Of a stretch of DNA of 64,000 nt, positions 1 through 11,039 are shown piece by piece. The translations under genes were made by a program, and so were the position numbers. The stretch lies in assembly GCA_000467715.1 (NCBI GenBank), contig AJFK01000894.1:1-64000 (forward strand), given 5' to 3'. Each line of letters opens with the position of its first letter. Within the stretch, counting starts at the first letter, position 1. Under the pieces are notes generated by a model that was given only the letters and a program-made list of their open reading frames with translations, made no database searches and was not told where the DNA came from. Origin of the DNA: Hysterium pulicare CBS 123377. Its lineage: Eukaryota; Ascomycota; Dothideomycetes; Hysteriales; Hysteriaceae.

Positions 1-62
1 TCTGAAAACGACGAATTATGACACTACCGTTGAAACTTACAACCAAAAACCATCAATTACCT

Positions 63-1392
63 CTATGGTTTTGCTGGGGTATCAGAACATAAATCATAAC
101 CGATGTACCCTTCACGTGGTCCAGAAAAGAATGCAGGGAGATATCCCGCCTGTAATGCCAAAGCAACTTCAGCCGTACTAACAATTTTAAACCAGTCCTC
201 CACCTGTTGATCTGGCGGTGGTTCCGATGGTATACTGGAGAATGGACCCTCTTTAACGACTTTGCTTTTATGGTATAAGAAAGTACGGAATCGTCCATCG
301 TGGCGCCTCGTGGCGAAAAAGAGTTTGGGCTGCCCTGTAGCAGCGGGCGTGCAAGGAAACCCAGTCAGTATATCCCGCGGCAAACGCTCCCAAGTCTCCT
401 TCAGGAACCAAGACTGGACCCACGACATTGGGATGGGCGCTGACAAGGTTGGGTATGCCAAAGCGTAATCCCAAGTCTGACACAGTAGTGGTGCTGGCTG
501 TTCCGGTGACTCGGAGCTGCAGCTCCCCATACTCATGATGTTCCCTCCGAAAACGAAGTTTCGCCACGAAAAGCCAAATTCCGGCATGAAGTCGTGCAAA
601 TAGACGTGGGGTTCGTAAGGTGCTGCACCGAAGTGAAGGTGCTTGAAGGCATGCGCGAGCTCATGCACCAACGTCAGAGCGAAATCGAACTGCAACCTCA
701 TATTTTGACACGCTGAGACTTCATGACCTCTCAAGAAGTTCCAGTAATAACTGCTAGAGAGCCCGATGCAAGGGCTGCAGTTGAACATGCTCAAATCGAG
801 AGTCATCAAATCGCACACTTTGACATAAGACTCCAGTGAAGCTTCTAAGGGTTAAGCCTACCGCACTCGTGGATTTCGTATCGAGCGCGGTCGGTTCGCG
901 ACGGCTATAGGGCGGAAACCAGAAGAAACTTATGCAGTTTGCGAGAGTATCAAACTGTGCCCTCACGCGGCTCTGCGCTTCAGGCGCGAATTCCCAAATT
1001 TCGTTGCTCAAATACCACTTCCCGGACTCAGCATCCTGCGTCAGCCGTCCGTACATGAGATGGATCCGAAACCCAAGTAGCTCGTTGGTACTGATCAGTT
1101 TGGTAGCCAAAGTCAAGGCTGGCTTCATAGCTTCGTAAGCCTCGTCCATGGGTAGCAGGGAATGCCAGTTGGAGGGACGGAAGATAGGATGTATCTCCGG
1201 ATCCAAGAAGGCATCAGGACTTGCCAACGGAATTTCGAGGCAGCCTTCATTCTGCAACACCGCCTTTTCCTCGTCTTGCAAGAACGCATACTTGAATTTG
1301 TCGTCTCTGAATTTACTTGCTGTCTGGTCTTCGGCGAAAGCTATTCGGAATGCCTCCAGGACCTCCGGTGAAGACCAGTCAAAGTGTAACAT
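63..1392 (-). CDS. HExxH zinc metallopeptidase-like protein, two reading segments
   Basis: Two overlapping minus-strand reading frames make one gene. The upstream segment runs from the ATG at 1392 down to about 850 and the downstream segment from about 835 to the stop at 63. The downstream part holds TLVHELAHAFKH, an HExxH zinc-binding motif, followed about 20 residues later by a Glu-Phe-Gly-Phe-Ser-Trp stretch and FGG, where a third ligand could lie. No signal peptide is evident from the first ATG. The frames are probably joined by one intron: a branch-point-like GCTTAAC and a CTTAG acceptor lie near 845-855, but I could not find a convincing matching donor, so an intron with a weak donor or a true frameshift both remain possible. 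The zinc motif is seen directly. Peptidase activity is inferred and the substrate is unknown. Confidence 0.6.
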
Positions 1393-2113
1393 TGTTAAGA
1401 AGACTACAGCCGTCAGGATAGATCCCAACAAACGGAGGGAATAGCCTCGCTTCGATTATGAGTCGGGTGTCACACATGAATTGGAGGATTGCTTTCTTGC
1501 CCGAATTCACATGAAGCATATTTCATTGCCACGGTTTGGAGTGTGCACGCACAATGCTCTGCTGGCGTTCAATATGATCCGGATTGTGATGGCTCAGCAC
1601 TTCAGCACTTCAAAGTTCGTTTTTGAGCCTTGACAATGTCTGGAAGTATCAGCACGTGATGCCCTTGGTGAATCGATGTTTGACTTACCCCAGATTTACT
1701 GAGAAGTTACGTGACCGCCACATCGCTGACTTAGTTTCACATAGTTCGTCAATTTCCGATGATGGGTCCGCGCCGACAAACTACTTTCCTACCAGCCCTC
1801 AGAGCCGAGTTAGACTCTGGGAAGAGCATGAAAGTAAGTGTGTTATCCTTAAGGCTAGTCGAAAATAGTATATGGAATGGGATCTTCCATACTTCTGCAG
1901 TCAAAGGAGATCACAATACGATGAACAACGACACCCATTGTGCTCACGCTTCTAAACAAACATTTACCATACAGTTGTGGATCTTAGGCAGGTGCCTATG
2001 TCAAAGCCATACGCCATGAATCAAGACCCCAACTTCAGTTGTCCGCAAACCTTAGCTGGAACAGCAACGCCTATATGTGACATATATTTTCCATCAGAAT
2101 ACCTATTCACGAT
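1393..2113. other. Intergenic region, no gene seen
   Basis: Holds the probable promoter of the HExxH gene (minus) and the 3' flank of the small zinc-finger-like gene (minus). Only short open frames without recognisable protein signal are present. Confidence 0.5.
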
Positions 2114-2605
2114 CTAGTAACAGTGACAACTCCTGACGTGATCCTCGACCTGAGAACTCGCCCAACCTCCTTCTTTCCTGAAAGCTGAGGTACAGCTTCT
2201 CACAAAGCATCTGTCGTGCGGATAAGCGGTACCGTGATAATGATCCTCAGAGCTTGGGAAGCACTGCCTATGCACAGCACATCCGGACGGATAATCCCTC
2301 CAATGCTGATCTATCTTTTCGCGATCTTTAAACCATTTCTCACACCATGGACACTTCTCCCTATCAGTATTGGCTTCGATTCTAAGCTCCTGAGCGCCGC
2401 TGGGAGTCACCCTCACAGTCATGCTGTTGAGGGCATATTGGTCGAGGTTAGAACGGAATTGGAGAGCTAGAGCTTGTATGTTGTTCGAATTGGTCCTGGA
2501 GGAGGTAGGATTTATTGTCTTAGGTAGTACTAAGCTTTTGGCGTGCGCGGAACACCTGGTCCCATTTCCGATGAAGAGGGTCCCGCATTCCGTGCAATAT
2601 GGCAT
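2114..2605 (-). CDS. Small Cys/His-rich zinc-finger-like protein
   Basis: A single-exon frame of 163 residues starting at an ATG at 2605. It has three clusters of metal-ligand residues. A zinc-ribbon-like N-terminus has C4, C7, C18 and H21. A C2H2-like finger has C85, C88, H101 and C109. A second finger-like segment has C133, C138, H156 and C160/H161. Cys/His spacing this regular is unlikely in a random frame, so I treat it as a real gene despite its size. It has no basic tail or coiled coil. Nucleic-acid or protein binding is inferred only from the finger-like layout, and I do not recognise the family. An unspliced extension is possible. Confidence 0.5.
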   Translation of the reverse strand: MPYCTECGTLFIGNGTRCSAHAKSLVLPKTINPTSSRTNSNNIQALALQFRSNLDQYALNSMTVRVTPSGAQELRIEANTDREKCPWCEKWFKDREKIDQHWRDYPSGCAVHRQCFPSSEDHYHGTAYPHDRCFVRSCTSAFRKEGGWASSQVEDHVRSCHCY

Positions 2606-3303
2606 GGTGAATCTGTAGCTTTCACATCAGGTATTGAAGTTTGGTCGTTAAAGAACCGATATATACCTCAAAATCTCTTAATCGTCTGGTTAAGTCTGTA
2701 GGAGAAATGCTGCAGCATTCACGAAAAGGCGCAACGTTAGGAGGCACACCACTCTGTCGAGAGGATTTTGGAGGCAGATCGCGAGACCTAAAGGAAGAAG
2801 AAGACGGCCAAAATAAAGCCATAGACATACTCGACGTGGCCAATCTTTAATGGCCCGAGATTAGAATGCATAACTGCCTGACTGGGCAGATGAGAGAAGG
2901 CTGGAGCCCAAGGAAGGCTGAGGTCGGCCACATCCGAATTACGGTTTTGACTCTCTTATCTTTTAGGTTCAGGTTTGAATCATTCATTTTTGTATGATTC
3001 TCGATGTAAAGGTATGATTCTAAAGAGTAGATAACAGCCTCTTGCGTATAGACTACTGCGAATTGCTTGGGAAGACTTTATGTGAATTCAGCTTGTAGAG
3101 ATATATACCAGAGTTTCCCCTTCAGGCTTAGCGCAAACCCCGGATCTTCAAAAGTCCAAGCTCAGCCTTTTTTCACTTGTGCATCGCACGACCTCATCAT
3201 TTCCACCCGCACATAAACCTCCGAACGACACGACTCCCGCCTAGCCGGATGCAAATAACTCCAAACTAAACCAGTCGACTTCAAGCAAGTGTAAGGCCTC
3301 AAA
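2606..3303. other. Intergenic region upstream of LEA1
   Basis: Shared upstream region of two divergent genes, the small zinc-finger-like gene (minus) and LEA1 (plus). Short open frames here show no conserved protein features. Confidence 0.5.
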
Positions 3304-4391
3304 ATGAGGTTAACCGCGGACCTGATCCAAAGCTCCCTCTCCTACATCAACACCTTGACAGAGCGCGAACTAGACTTACGAGGTGCGTTAGAAAAGAACA
3401 GATACTACACTTGAATTTTCTTTATGAGCTCCATTGATATCAATTCTTTTTCGCGAGGTTATAGGACACAAAATACCGGCGATCGAGAATCTGGGTGCTG
3501 CAAGAGTACGTTATATCTCCACCCTCACCACCTCCAAACGACTTGTCCCTTGCGCATGAGTGGGCATCTCTGGGGACTTTCGAGGCTTCTTGCTGAACAC
3601 AGAATTTTTCCAGGACAACGACTCGATCGACTTCACCGACAATGATATTGCCCTGCTCGGTGGCTTCCCATTAAGCCCACGATTACGCACTCTCCTTCTC
3701 TCCAAAAACCGTATACATGCCATCCAACCCTCGATCTCGAAATCTATACCGAACCTCTCATCGCTGGTTCTGACCGACAACAACCTTGGGGAATTGGCGG
3801 ACTTGGATCCGTTGGCGGGATTCGAGAAGTTGGCGCATTTGGTATTGATTGGGAATCCGGTGACGAGTAGGGAGGTACGTACACCCATATTCTGCAATAC
3901 ATCTTAGCGCAATCTGGCGGAAGAGCAGATGCGGATTTGGTAAGCTATAGGGAACTTGTCCTGATATTTGTGGGTGTACAGAATTATCGTTACTGGGTGA
4001 TATGGCGCTGTCCCTCCCTCCGCTTCTTCGACTACCAAAAGATCAAGGACGCGGAGCGCAAGAAAGCCAAATCGCTCTTCGGAACTGTTGAAGAGCCCTC
4101 ACCTCTAGCATCAAAGGTGTGCCTCCCTCATCTCCCATTCCAAGCCCCTCCCCACTAACGATTATTTCCTCAACTTAGATCATGGGCATCAAATCCCGTA
4201 CCTTCGAAATCCCCGCCCACGTCAATGGAATGGGCACGCCGTCCTCCAAGATTAGCAGGGTGCAGTTGACGGACAAGGAGAAGGAGAAAGTGAAGGAGAT
4301 GATCCGGAATGCGAAGAGTTTCGCCGATGTGACGAGATTGGAGAAGGATTTGGATGAGGGGAGGATGCCTGCTGGAGTGTTAGAGGGATAG
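3304..4391 (+). CDS. LEA1: U2 snRNP protein A' (leucine-rich repeat)
   Basis: Spliceosome component that binds U2 snRNA stem-loop IV together with the B'' protein in the nucleus. Five exons are supported: 3304-3382, 3465-3505, 3614-3874, 3982-4116 and 4179-4391. They add up to 242 residues, close to yeast Lea1 and human U2A'. The N-terminus reads ERELDLRG then HKIPAIENLGAARD, a family signature that runs across the first two introns. Leucine-rich repeats follow (TLLLSKNRIHAI, SLVLTDNNLGELADLDPLAG, LVLIGNPVT), then the cap NYRYWVIWRCPSLRFFDYQK. All donors are GTGCGT or GTACGT-like and phases agree. It is tail-to-tail with FIP1, about 280 bases apart. Confidence 0.95.
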
Positions 4392-4669
4392 GGAGAGACT
4401 ATACTAAAATGGGTAAAAGGGACTAAGTTCGACATGAGGTCGAAAATGCAATAGAGAGGCGTCTTGAGGTTTGTATGTGTCATGCGTGGCACAATAGAGA
4501 ATGCTTGAATTACAATGTTCGTCCTATCGATTTGAAGAACCTTTTGAACGTAGAAATCTTCGGTATCGTGCCTGATTCCAGCGATGAGAATGGAAGCATA
4601 CTGGATCCCCCTACCCAGGTATACCATATAAACGCCATCCAATGCAGAATAAGAAATCCTTTCCATTCA

Positions 4670-6051
4670 TCACCACCTTCTCCCGCCTCTGCCACCTCCC
4701 CTTCCGCCGCCATATCCCCCACCACCACCACCTCCTCCTCCTCCACCGCCTCCGCCACCGCCGCCTTGATTTCCATAACCCCCATAACCACCCTGTCCTC
4801 CACCCTGATTTCCATATCCTGCCTGCTGCCCCTGTGGCTGTCCCGGTTGCCCAGGCATCGCACCTCCCGTCATAGCAGCCATGAAGCCTTGGAAGTCCAT
4901 CTGCGTAGGATCAATCCCCGAAGCCATCATCTGCTGCATCATCTGTTGCATCGTCGCAGGGTCCATATCCGGCATGCCTGGCATACCGGGCATTCCTCCT
5001 GCGCCCTGGTTCTGTTGTTGTGCCGCGGGACCAGTTGGGGCGCCTGGAATGGGAGCATTGCTGGAAGCATTGGTGTTGGTGTTGGCGGAGGATCCTGAAT
5101 TCGCCATGCCCGGGATAGGCCCTAGAATCTGTTGCATAGCCGCGAAATCCGCTTTCTGTGTGGTGATGGTCGACGCCATGTTCGCTTGTCGTTGCCGGTA
5201 CATTTCCCAGGTGAATTCGTCGAAGCCGTAGTTGAAGTAGTCGGAGGGGTCTGAGCCGGGAACGCGCCAGGGTTTGGAGTTTTCGGCGAGGTCGGCGTCC
5301 ATGTCGATTTGGGAGATGGGTTTGCCGACGGGTGGGTACACTGGGTCGGCGTTCACGTCTATTGTGGAGGTGTGTAGGGCGGGATAGGCGGTGCCTGGTT
5401 GTTGGGGTGCGGTGAGTGCGCCGGGTGTGGTAGAGGCACCTTTCGCGGTAGGGATTTGTTGGGTTGACGGGATGGGCTGTTCTATTTTGATGGCTTTGGA
5501 GGGTTCGGCGGGAGTTTGTCTGGAGTTGTATTAGTATGATGGATTATCTCTTTGCGTACAATAGGTATATGGTGTCGTAATGGAGGCTCAGGTCTTGCGC
5601 GCCTGTTGACTTTCAGACTATTCCAACAGTATCGTAACCCACGATGGGTCTCCGGTCAGATACAGCCTTGAAGTCTCTTATTACGCTCTGGTTGGACATG
5701 GGATCGATATATCAAATCCATATTGTGGGCGCGCGAAGATCTGGGGTGCTCTATCCACTGCGTGTATGCAGCTTCGAAGGTACGAAAGGAAGCTCAAAGG
5801 GAACTCACGAAGCTGGTTTCGGGGCTATTTGAGGTTTGTCGAGAACAATTTCGACATCCTAGAGCTTCATCAGTATTTGTTGTAGCTTTAGCGTTGAGGT
5901 CGCATACCGATTCACTCTCTTCCTCTTCCCCAGATTCCAAACCTTCATCCATTGGCTCATCACCCTTCTCTCCATCGGCATCGGGCTTCTTTTCTTCCAC
6001 CACATAGTTGGACTCTTCATCACCGTAGAATTCATCGTCATCTCCTTCCAT
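4670..6051 (-). CDS. FIP1: Pre-mRNA polyadenylation factor Fip1
   Basis: Subunit of the cleavage and polyadenylation factor that tethers poly(A) polymerase. Exons on the minus strand are 6051-5908, 5858-5809 and 5519-4670, giving 347 residues. The N-terminus is acidic (MEGDDDEFYGDEE) and the junction region reads DVEIVLDK, as in other Fip1 proteins. The conserved Fip1 motif KPWRVPGSDPSDYFNYGF lies near residue 147, followed by DEFTWEMYRQRQ. The C-terminus is low complexity: Met/Gln/Pro-rich, then a long pure glycine run and RGG repeats ending GGRRW. I start at the ATG at 6051 because the fungal family begins with this acidic stretch, although the frame stays open upstream to about 6417. It shares a promoter region with NUP49. 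Confidence 0.93.
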
Positions 6052-6686
6052 TGTGTCGTCTCCTTCTAATTCGCCGTCGTTGAAGGTCAGTATCACTGCT
6101 TGTTCGTGGTGGAACGCCCAAGGTACGAGCCTGTACTCAGTTTCCAGTCTCTTCTTGAGAAAAACGCCTCGAGTAACGAAACGGATACGTTCCCCTGCGC
6201 CACGGTTAGACCCGAGACTTGCTCTGTCCGTGAATATGGCGTTGTAGAAAGCTCGAGTTAAATTTCTTTGCAGACCGAACTTGAGTTTGGTTGAATCGTC
6301 TCTAGGATCGTCGCTTGTCAGCTTGACAAGATCGGGTGGCACAAGTGTGGCTGGTGAAGCGAAGTCCATGGCGTTCGTCAACACCAAATAACTGACGCGA
6401 AACATTCCACGATACAAGGACCTGTGAAAACCCTACTCCCCTCAGCAAGACTAAGCTTCTTGATTCTGTTTATGTTTCCCTCGACCCATAGTGCATTCGG
6501 TCCTTTTCCTGCTACTCGCGGAATATCCACGTCGCGGCTGCGTGAGGGTTTCTCTCTACGACCCATTTTGGCGCCTGCGAAAGTCCTGATCTTTTCTGCT
6601 CGTAATACTGGCTGTCGCTATTCTCGAAGGTGCTGGTGATACTGCATAAGGAGTGAAAGAAGGATATTCGCGGATATCCTTTCACA
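6052..6686. promoter_or_regulatory. Divergent promoter region between FIP1 and NUP49
   Basis: About 635 bases separate the two start codons, so both promoters must lie here. On the minus strand the FIP1 frame is open through 6052-6417, which could be 5' leader or an N-terminal extension. No clear TATA box was identified. Confidence 0.55.
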
Positions 6687-8282
6687 ATGGCGGGCTTTGG
6701 AAGGTCAAACAGCTTGAGCATAAACACTGGAGGATCGCTCTTGTAAGTTCCACGTCTACCTCTGCTTCTATTTCTACTTCAACTGGGCTGCAACCTCCGT
6801 ATGAAGATGGGCTTCAAGCGAGAACGAAGCATGCTTGAGCCTGAATCGCGAACTCCTCTCCTAAGCTCTAACAAAAGAATTAGTGGCTCCGGTACGAATG
6901 CCAGTTCAGGTCAACAGAGTGCTGGACTTTTCGGCGCATCAACAAATGCTACGCAGCCTCAATCTGGAGGCCTCTTCGGGTCGACATCGCAACCGCAAAG
7001 TGGCGGTCTCTTTGGTGGAAGCACAACATCACAACCTCAAGCCGGAGGACTCTTCGGTCAATCGTCACATCCGCAACAGAGTGGAGGGCTTTTCGGTCAA
7101 TCCTCTCAGCCGCAACAGGGCGGAGGGCTATTTGGGAACATGCAGAAGCCGGCTGGGCAGCAAGGTGGAAGCTTGTTTGGATCTACAAACCAATCCCAAC
7201 CACAGCAGACTGGAGGTCTCTTCGGAGGAGCCTTAGGACAACAAAATCAAAACCAGAATACATCTCAATCAGGTGGACTATTCGGAGGACTGGGTCAACA
7301 GCAGAAACCCGCCACGCCGTCATTATTGTAAGCAAGGAGGCGTTGTAGTACAATGTCAAAGCTAACCAAACTCTTTAGTGGATCCTCAACAACCCAGCAG
7401 CAACAACAGCCTTCTTTGTTCGGATCCTCGATACAACAAAATCAGCAACAGCAACAGCAACAGCAACAACAGCAGCAGCCCTCAATGTTTGGAAGCATGG
7501 CGCAAAATCAACCTAAGCCTTTCGGAGGCATCGCTCTCGGCAGTCACACAGTATCAAATCCTACAGTGTCAGCAGTTCAACTTGACATACAATCAATCAA
7601 AGGCACCACGCGCTTCGCTGATCTTCTACCCGAGGTCCAGAGACAGGTCGAGGAGCTCGACAGGTTCATTCAAGAGAGGATGCTCAAGTCGGGGGAGGTC
7701 GAAGGAATGATGCCTCAAACAGGCGAGGGAGTCAACTCACTGGCCCCGGATGTTGCGTACATCGAGAACTTTGTGTCCATAGTTGAACTTGGAATCGATA
7801 ACGACAGCACTAGGATTGAATCTCTAAGGACGATGAGCAAGAACGACGCAGACGACGCTTTGCTATCTTTCCGCGCAATCGAGAATCTCAAATTACCCCC
7901 ACAGTTCCACTACGGCAATTACTCAGGACTTGGCACTTCAACCGCTACGGCGCCTCGAGCCGGTGTCGACCTTGGTGGCGACGATGATGTGTCTGGAAAG
8001 CCGGTCGATCTGGTTTCTTATTTCTCCAAACGTGCAGATGGGTTGGGGATGACGCTGCAACAGTACCTAAAGCAACTCGGCGAGATCGAATCCCATCTTG
8101 GGACCATGGAGGCTGGCACGGTTCAGAAGGCTGAGGAGTTGATGTCCGGCGCCGGAGGAGGTAACGATAAGAGGGAACTTGTCAACACATTGAGAGCCTA
8201 TGAGGATGCCATCTTACAGGTGGCCACGAAGGTTGGGAAGACGAGGGATATGGTGGTAAAGGAGACTCTGGTGGGACGGTAG
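6687..8282 (+). CDS. NUP49: FG-repeat nucleoporin Nup49
   Basis: Central-channel nucleoporin that pairs with Nsp1 and Nup57 at the nuclear pore. Exons 6687-6742, 6878-7327 and 7379-8282 give 469 residues. The start MAGFGRSNSLSINTGG matches the short N-terminus of fungal Nup49. The first half is a run of GLFG repeats spaced by Gln/Ser/Gly-rich linkers (for example QSGGLFG), then a polyglutamine tract near 7441-7485. The second half, from about residue 230, is the structured coiled-coil part (STRFADLLPEVQ-like region, then VQRQVEELDRFIQERM) that anchors the protein in the Nsp1 subcomplex. Introns use GTAAGT and GTAAGC donors and a CTAAC branch point. The first acceptor at 6877 fits the phase, but an alternative inside this Gly/Ser-rich area is possible. 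Confidence 0.9.
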
Positions 8283-9205
8283 GGACGAGAGGGAGGCATT
8301 TGATCGGTATGCACAGGTCCTACTTGGGGCCCATATTGGCGAAAGGTCGTCCAATAACGACCTAGTTGTCATTGGTGGCAGGGTGGTATTGCAAGGCTGT
8401 ATTATGCATGTAGATAGTAGACCAGCTGTCGGTCTAGTAATGGATACCCAAGGAGCTTGTACGAATCTCCAATACAGCGGCAAGCCTATTCTTCCCCATA
8501 AAACAAGCTGTTAGCCCCAGCATTTCCAGCAGATGCTTAGCAGATGTACAAACTGGCTATAATGCTCGGCGAAACACGCAAGACACATGCTTTTCTCTTT
8601 CTGGCTTAGCGTCACGCTAAGTCCGCACTTCCATAACTTCGGCCTCTTGTCTTCTGATTGCAACGTGCAACCTCACCTTGTCAGACAGACAATTACACTC
8701 ACTTGGCTAACATCAGTATCTGCTAACACAGCTACGGAATGTTGGAACCCGTGCTCTAAGACGCTGAAGGTGCCCAGAATCAAGGTGCAAAGCGAAGGCC
8801 TGCAAGACACACCATCGAGGCTTTTCAAATTCAACCTTGCAAACTACTGTACCGACGGTCGTTCATAGGCCACTGCATCATTCACTTTCGAATTTCTATG
8901 CGTCCTCCATTCACTGCAAAAGTCTCTTCCAGTGGTTCGACTTATTGCCTCGCGTAGTTCATCACGTATCTTCCTGGTACGCTCGTACGTCAGTACAACC
9001 CACTAAGCAACGCTGCCGTCCATCTGTTAAGGCTTCGCTTCTTCCACATCACATTCCTTCACTTCGAGCATCTGCGACCAGGCCTTAGCCCTCAAAGCCG
9101 TATTTAAAATTCGTCGACCTTGACAGCTTTTTCAAGGACAGTTTTCCGCTTCCAGCCACTCTCTTTTCGTCACGACAGTTGTCTTCTAACAGATATACGA
9201 CCACA
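8283..9205. other. Intergenic region upstream of RTA1-like gene
   Basis: Contains the NUP49 3' flank and the promoter and leader of the RTA1-like gene. Open frames here are short and without features. Confidence 0.5.
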
Positions 9206-10166
9206 ATGACGGACCAAAATACGACTTCCTCACTCTACAGAGGCTGTCATGCCTACAACGTAACAGAGGGTCTTAGTCTTTACAGCGATATTCCTGCTCA
9301 GAGTCCCGCTACCATTGTGGGCACTCTATATGGATTCGCTATGTGCATGCATATCTTGCAGGCGGCGTACACGAAGCATTGGTGGTGCTTGGTCTTTGCG
9401 ATGGGAGCTTTGCGTACTTTACACCCATAGAGGCGCTGCCACTTTCGTCGTTAGACTGACAAATGACCTAGTCGAACTTATTGGCTCGGCAGCCCTTGCT
9501 TGGGCCAGTCAATGTCCATACAATACGAGAGCTTTCATGTTGTTAATGTTAACACATGGTATTGGTAAGTGCGAAGTTCCTCACTGTCCCTTGATCTTCC
9601 TATAATACTCTACAGCACCCTCCTTCTTCCATGCGGGACTGTTCATCCTCCTCGGCCGGCTGATCAAGTTGTATGGTCGTCATACTTCCGAGATATCCCC
9701 CAGTACATGCACGTGGCTCTTCTTCTGCGTCGACATTGCAGCAGTATTCATCCAAATCATGGGAGGACTTCAGGATTCAGAGGCCATCTTTGCCGATCTT
9801 TCCTATGACAAAGGAGTCGGCACAAAAATCCTGATTGTCGGAATGATCATTCAGTTGATGAACATTGCGGTCTTTCTTCTTTACTTTGCCGGGTTTCTCT
9901 ATCGTATCCATTATTTCCGTCACACTCTAGGTCGGAAGGTGCGTCTATTGATCGCTACATCCACATCCAGTTGCCTTCTGATCTACGTTCGTGGTATCTT
10001 TCGCATAGTGGAGTTGCTACAGGGCTGGAAAGGTTACCTGATGTCGCACCAAGATTATTTCATCGGGCTGGATGAGAGCTTGATGGTCGCTGTGGTGGTC
10101 GTCTTCAACATCATTCACCCCGGCGTCTTCTTGCCCGAAATCACTCCCGAACGCGAGTTTCAGTGA
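9206..10166 (+). CDS. RTA1-like multi-pass membrane protein
   Basis: Member of the fungal RTA1 family (lipid-translocating exporter-like, seven membrane spans), whose members are linked to resistance to sterol-active and long-chain-base compounds. Exons 9206-9413, 9472-9564 and 9616-10166 give 283 residues. Splicing restores VFAMGALLELIGSAALAWAS, close to the family's GALLEVIGY signature, and APSFFHAGLFILLGRLI, which matches the family's AP-F-A-IY-LGRII segment. Later helices include DIAAVFIQIMGG and VRLLIATSTSSCLLIYVRGI followed by FRIVEL, and the last loop has DYFIGLDESLMV. The first ATG is used; an earlier in-frame TTG at 9179 is not a plausible start. The protein ends soon after the last helix with a short tail. 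The transported compound is unknown. Confidence 0.88.
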
Positions 10167-11039
10167 GCCGTCGAGGTTCCCGAGCGAGACGTCGAGATTC
10201 CGGAGCGAGACAACAACAAAACCGGAAGCTCACATCTGGAGCTTGCTCGGATGGGGTGGTACAAGGACGACGTTCAGACACTTTTCAATCCTATGGAGTT
10301 CCTACACTAAGTAAGTTCTACATTGTCGTTTTTCACTGCACCCAATAGCACCTCGTACGGTCGTTCTTCATTGGCGTTGATGGCAGGATTTTGTATTCAT
10401 GGGCGGGTACATTCGGCTTGCACCGAATTTGTTGATTTGGGGACGTGTTTTACCCGATCCAAAATCTGGAACAGGTATTCAACGATTGTGGTTCTCTCAT
10501 GCCTCTTTCGAAGGCAATCTCTCAAAGGTTTTCAGGTCTGGGAAATATTGGCCATGGGTTTCCGAAAGCAACCCTTCAACGGCTTTCAGTTCATACACAT
10601 GTTGGGATGTCGGCCATGGCTCTTTCAGCAGCAACTCCTCCTCGGTTTTCATGTACATTACATTTCTGGGGGATTTCGACCATGGCCCTCATATATCGAA
10701 GCATGACGACCACTTTCCGGGACGATGGTGAAGTGACTAAAAATGGAGAAGCATCAAGCATCCGAAGACGTTCTGAGTAGTGGCTTGCTAAACATAGGCA
10801 AGGCGTTAGTCAGGCTTCCTCAATGCTGAATAAAGCACCAGCCAAGCGCGCCACCAATGATGACGATTTGGCCCCGCGGAACGAGCCCCGCCATCCCAAC
10901 GCGCCTCGACTTAGACTGTTCATTCACCTTAAATCCCTTCAACTCGCGCACTCTTCTTCCTATGCTCGCCATTTCAAACAGATATGTTGTCAGATTTTCA
11001 GTGATTGTTCTCCTACTTTCTCTGGTCAACTGGAATTTT
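10167..11039. other. Intergenic region with degenerate tandem repeat
   Basis: RTA1-like gene 3' flank and ECM4 promoter. Overlapping short frames exist but look like by-products of the repeat at about 10495-10690. Confidence 0.5.
10495..10690 (+). repeat. Degenerate tandem repeat, about three units of 62-66 bp
   Basis: Each unit begins with a segment like CTCTTTCGAAGGCAA, passes through a GGTTTTCA-like stretch and ends at a CCATGG (positions 10552, 10614 and 10680). The spacing between CCATGG sites is 62 and 66 bases. Units are clearly related but heavily diverged. Confidence 0.6.

Noticed and set aside
4475-5098. Plus-strand frame of 207 codons opposite FIP1
   Set aside because: Ser/Thr/Pro-rich shadow produced by the antisense of the Gly/Gln-rich FIP1 tail.
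10323-10780. Three overlapping plus-strand frames of about 110-127 codons
   Set aside because: They follow the degenerate tandem repeat; no conserved protein feature, and all three frames are open equally.
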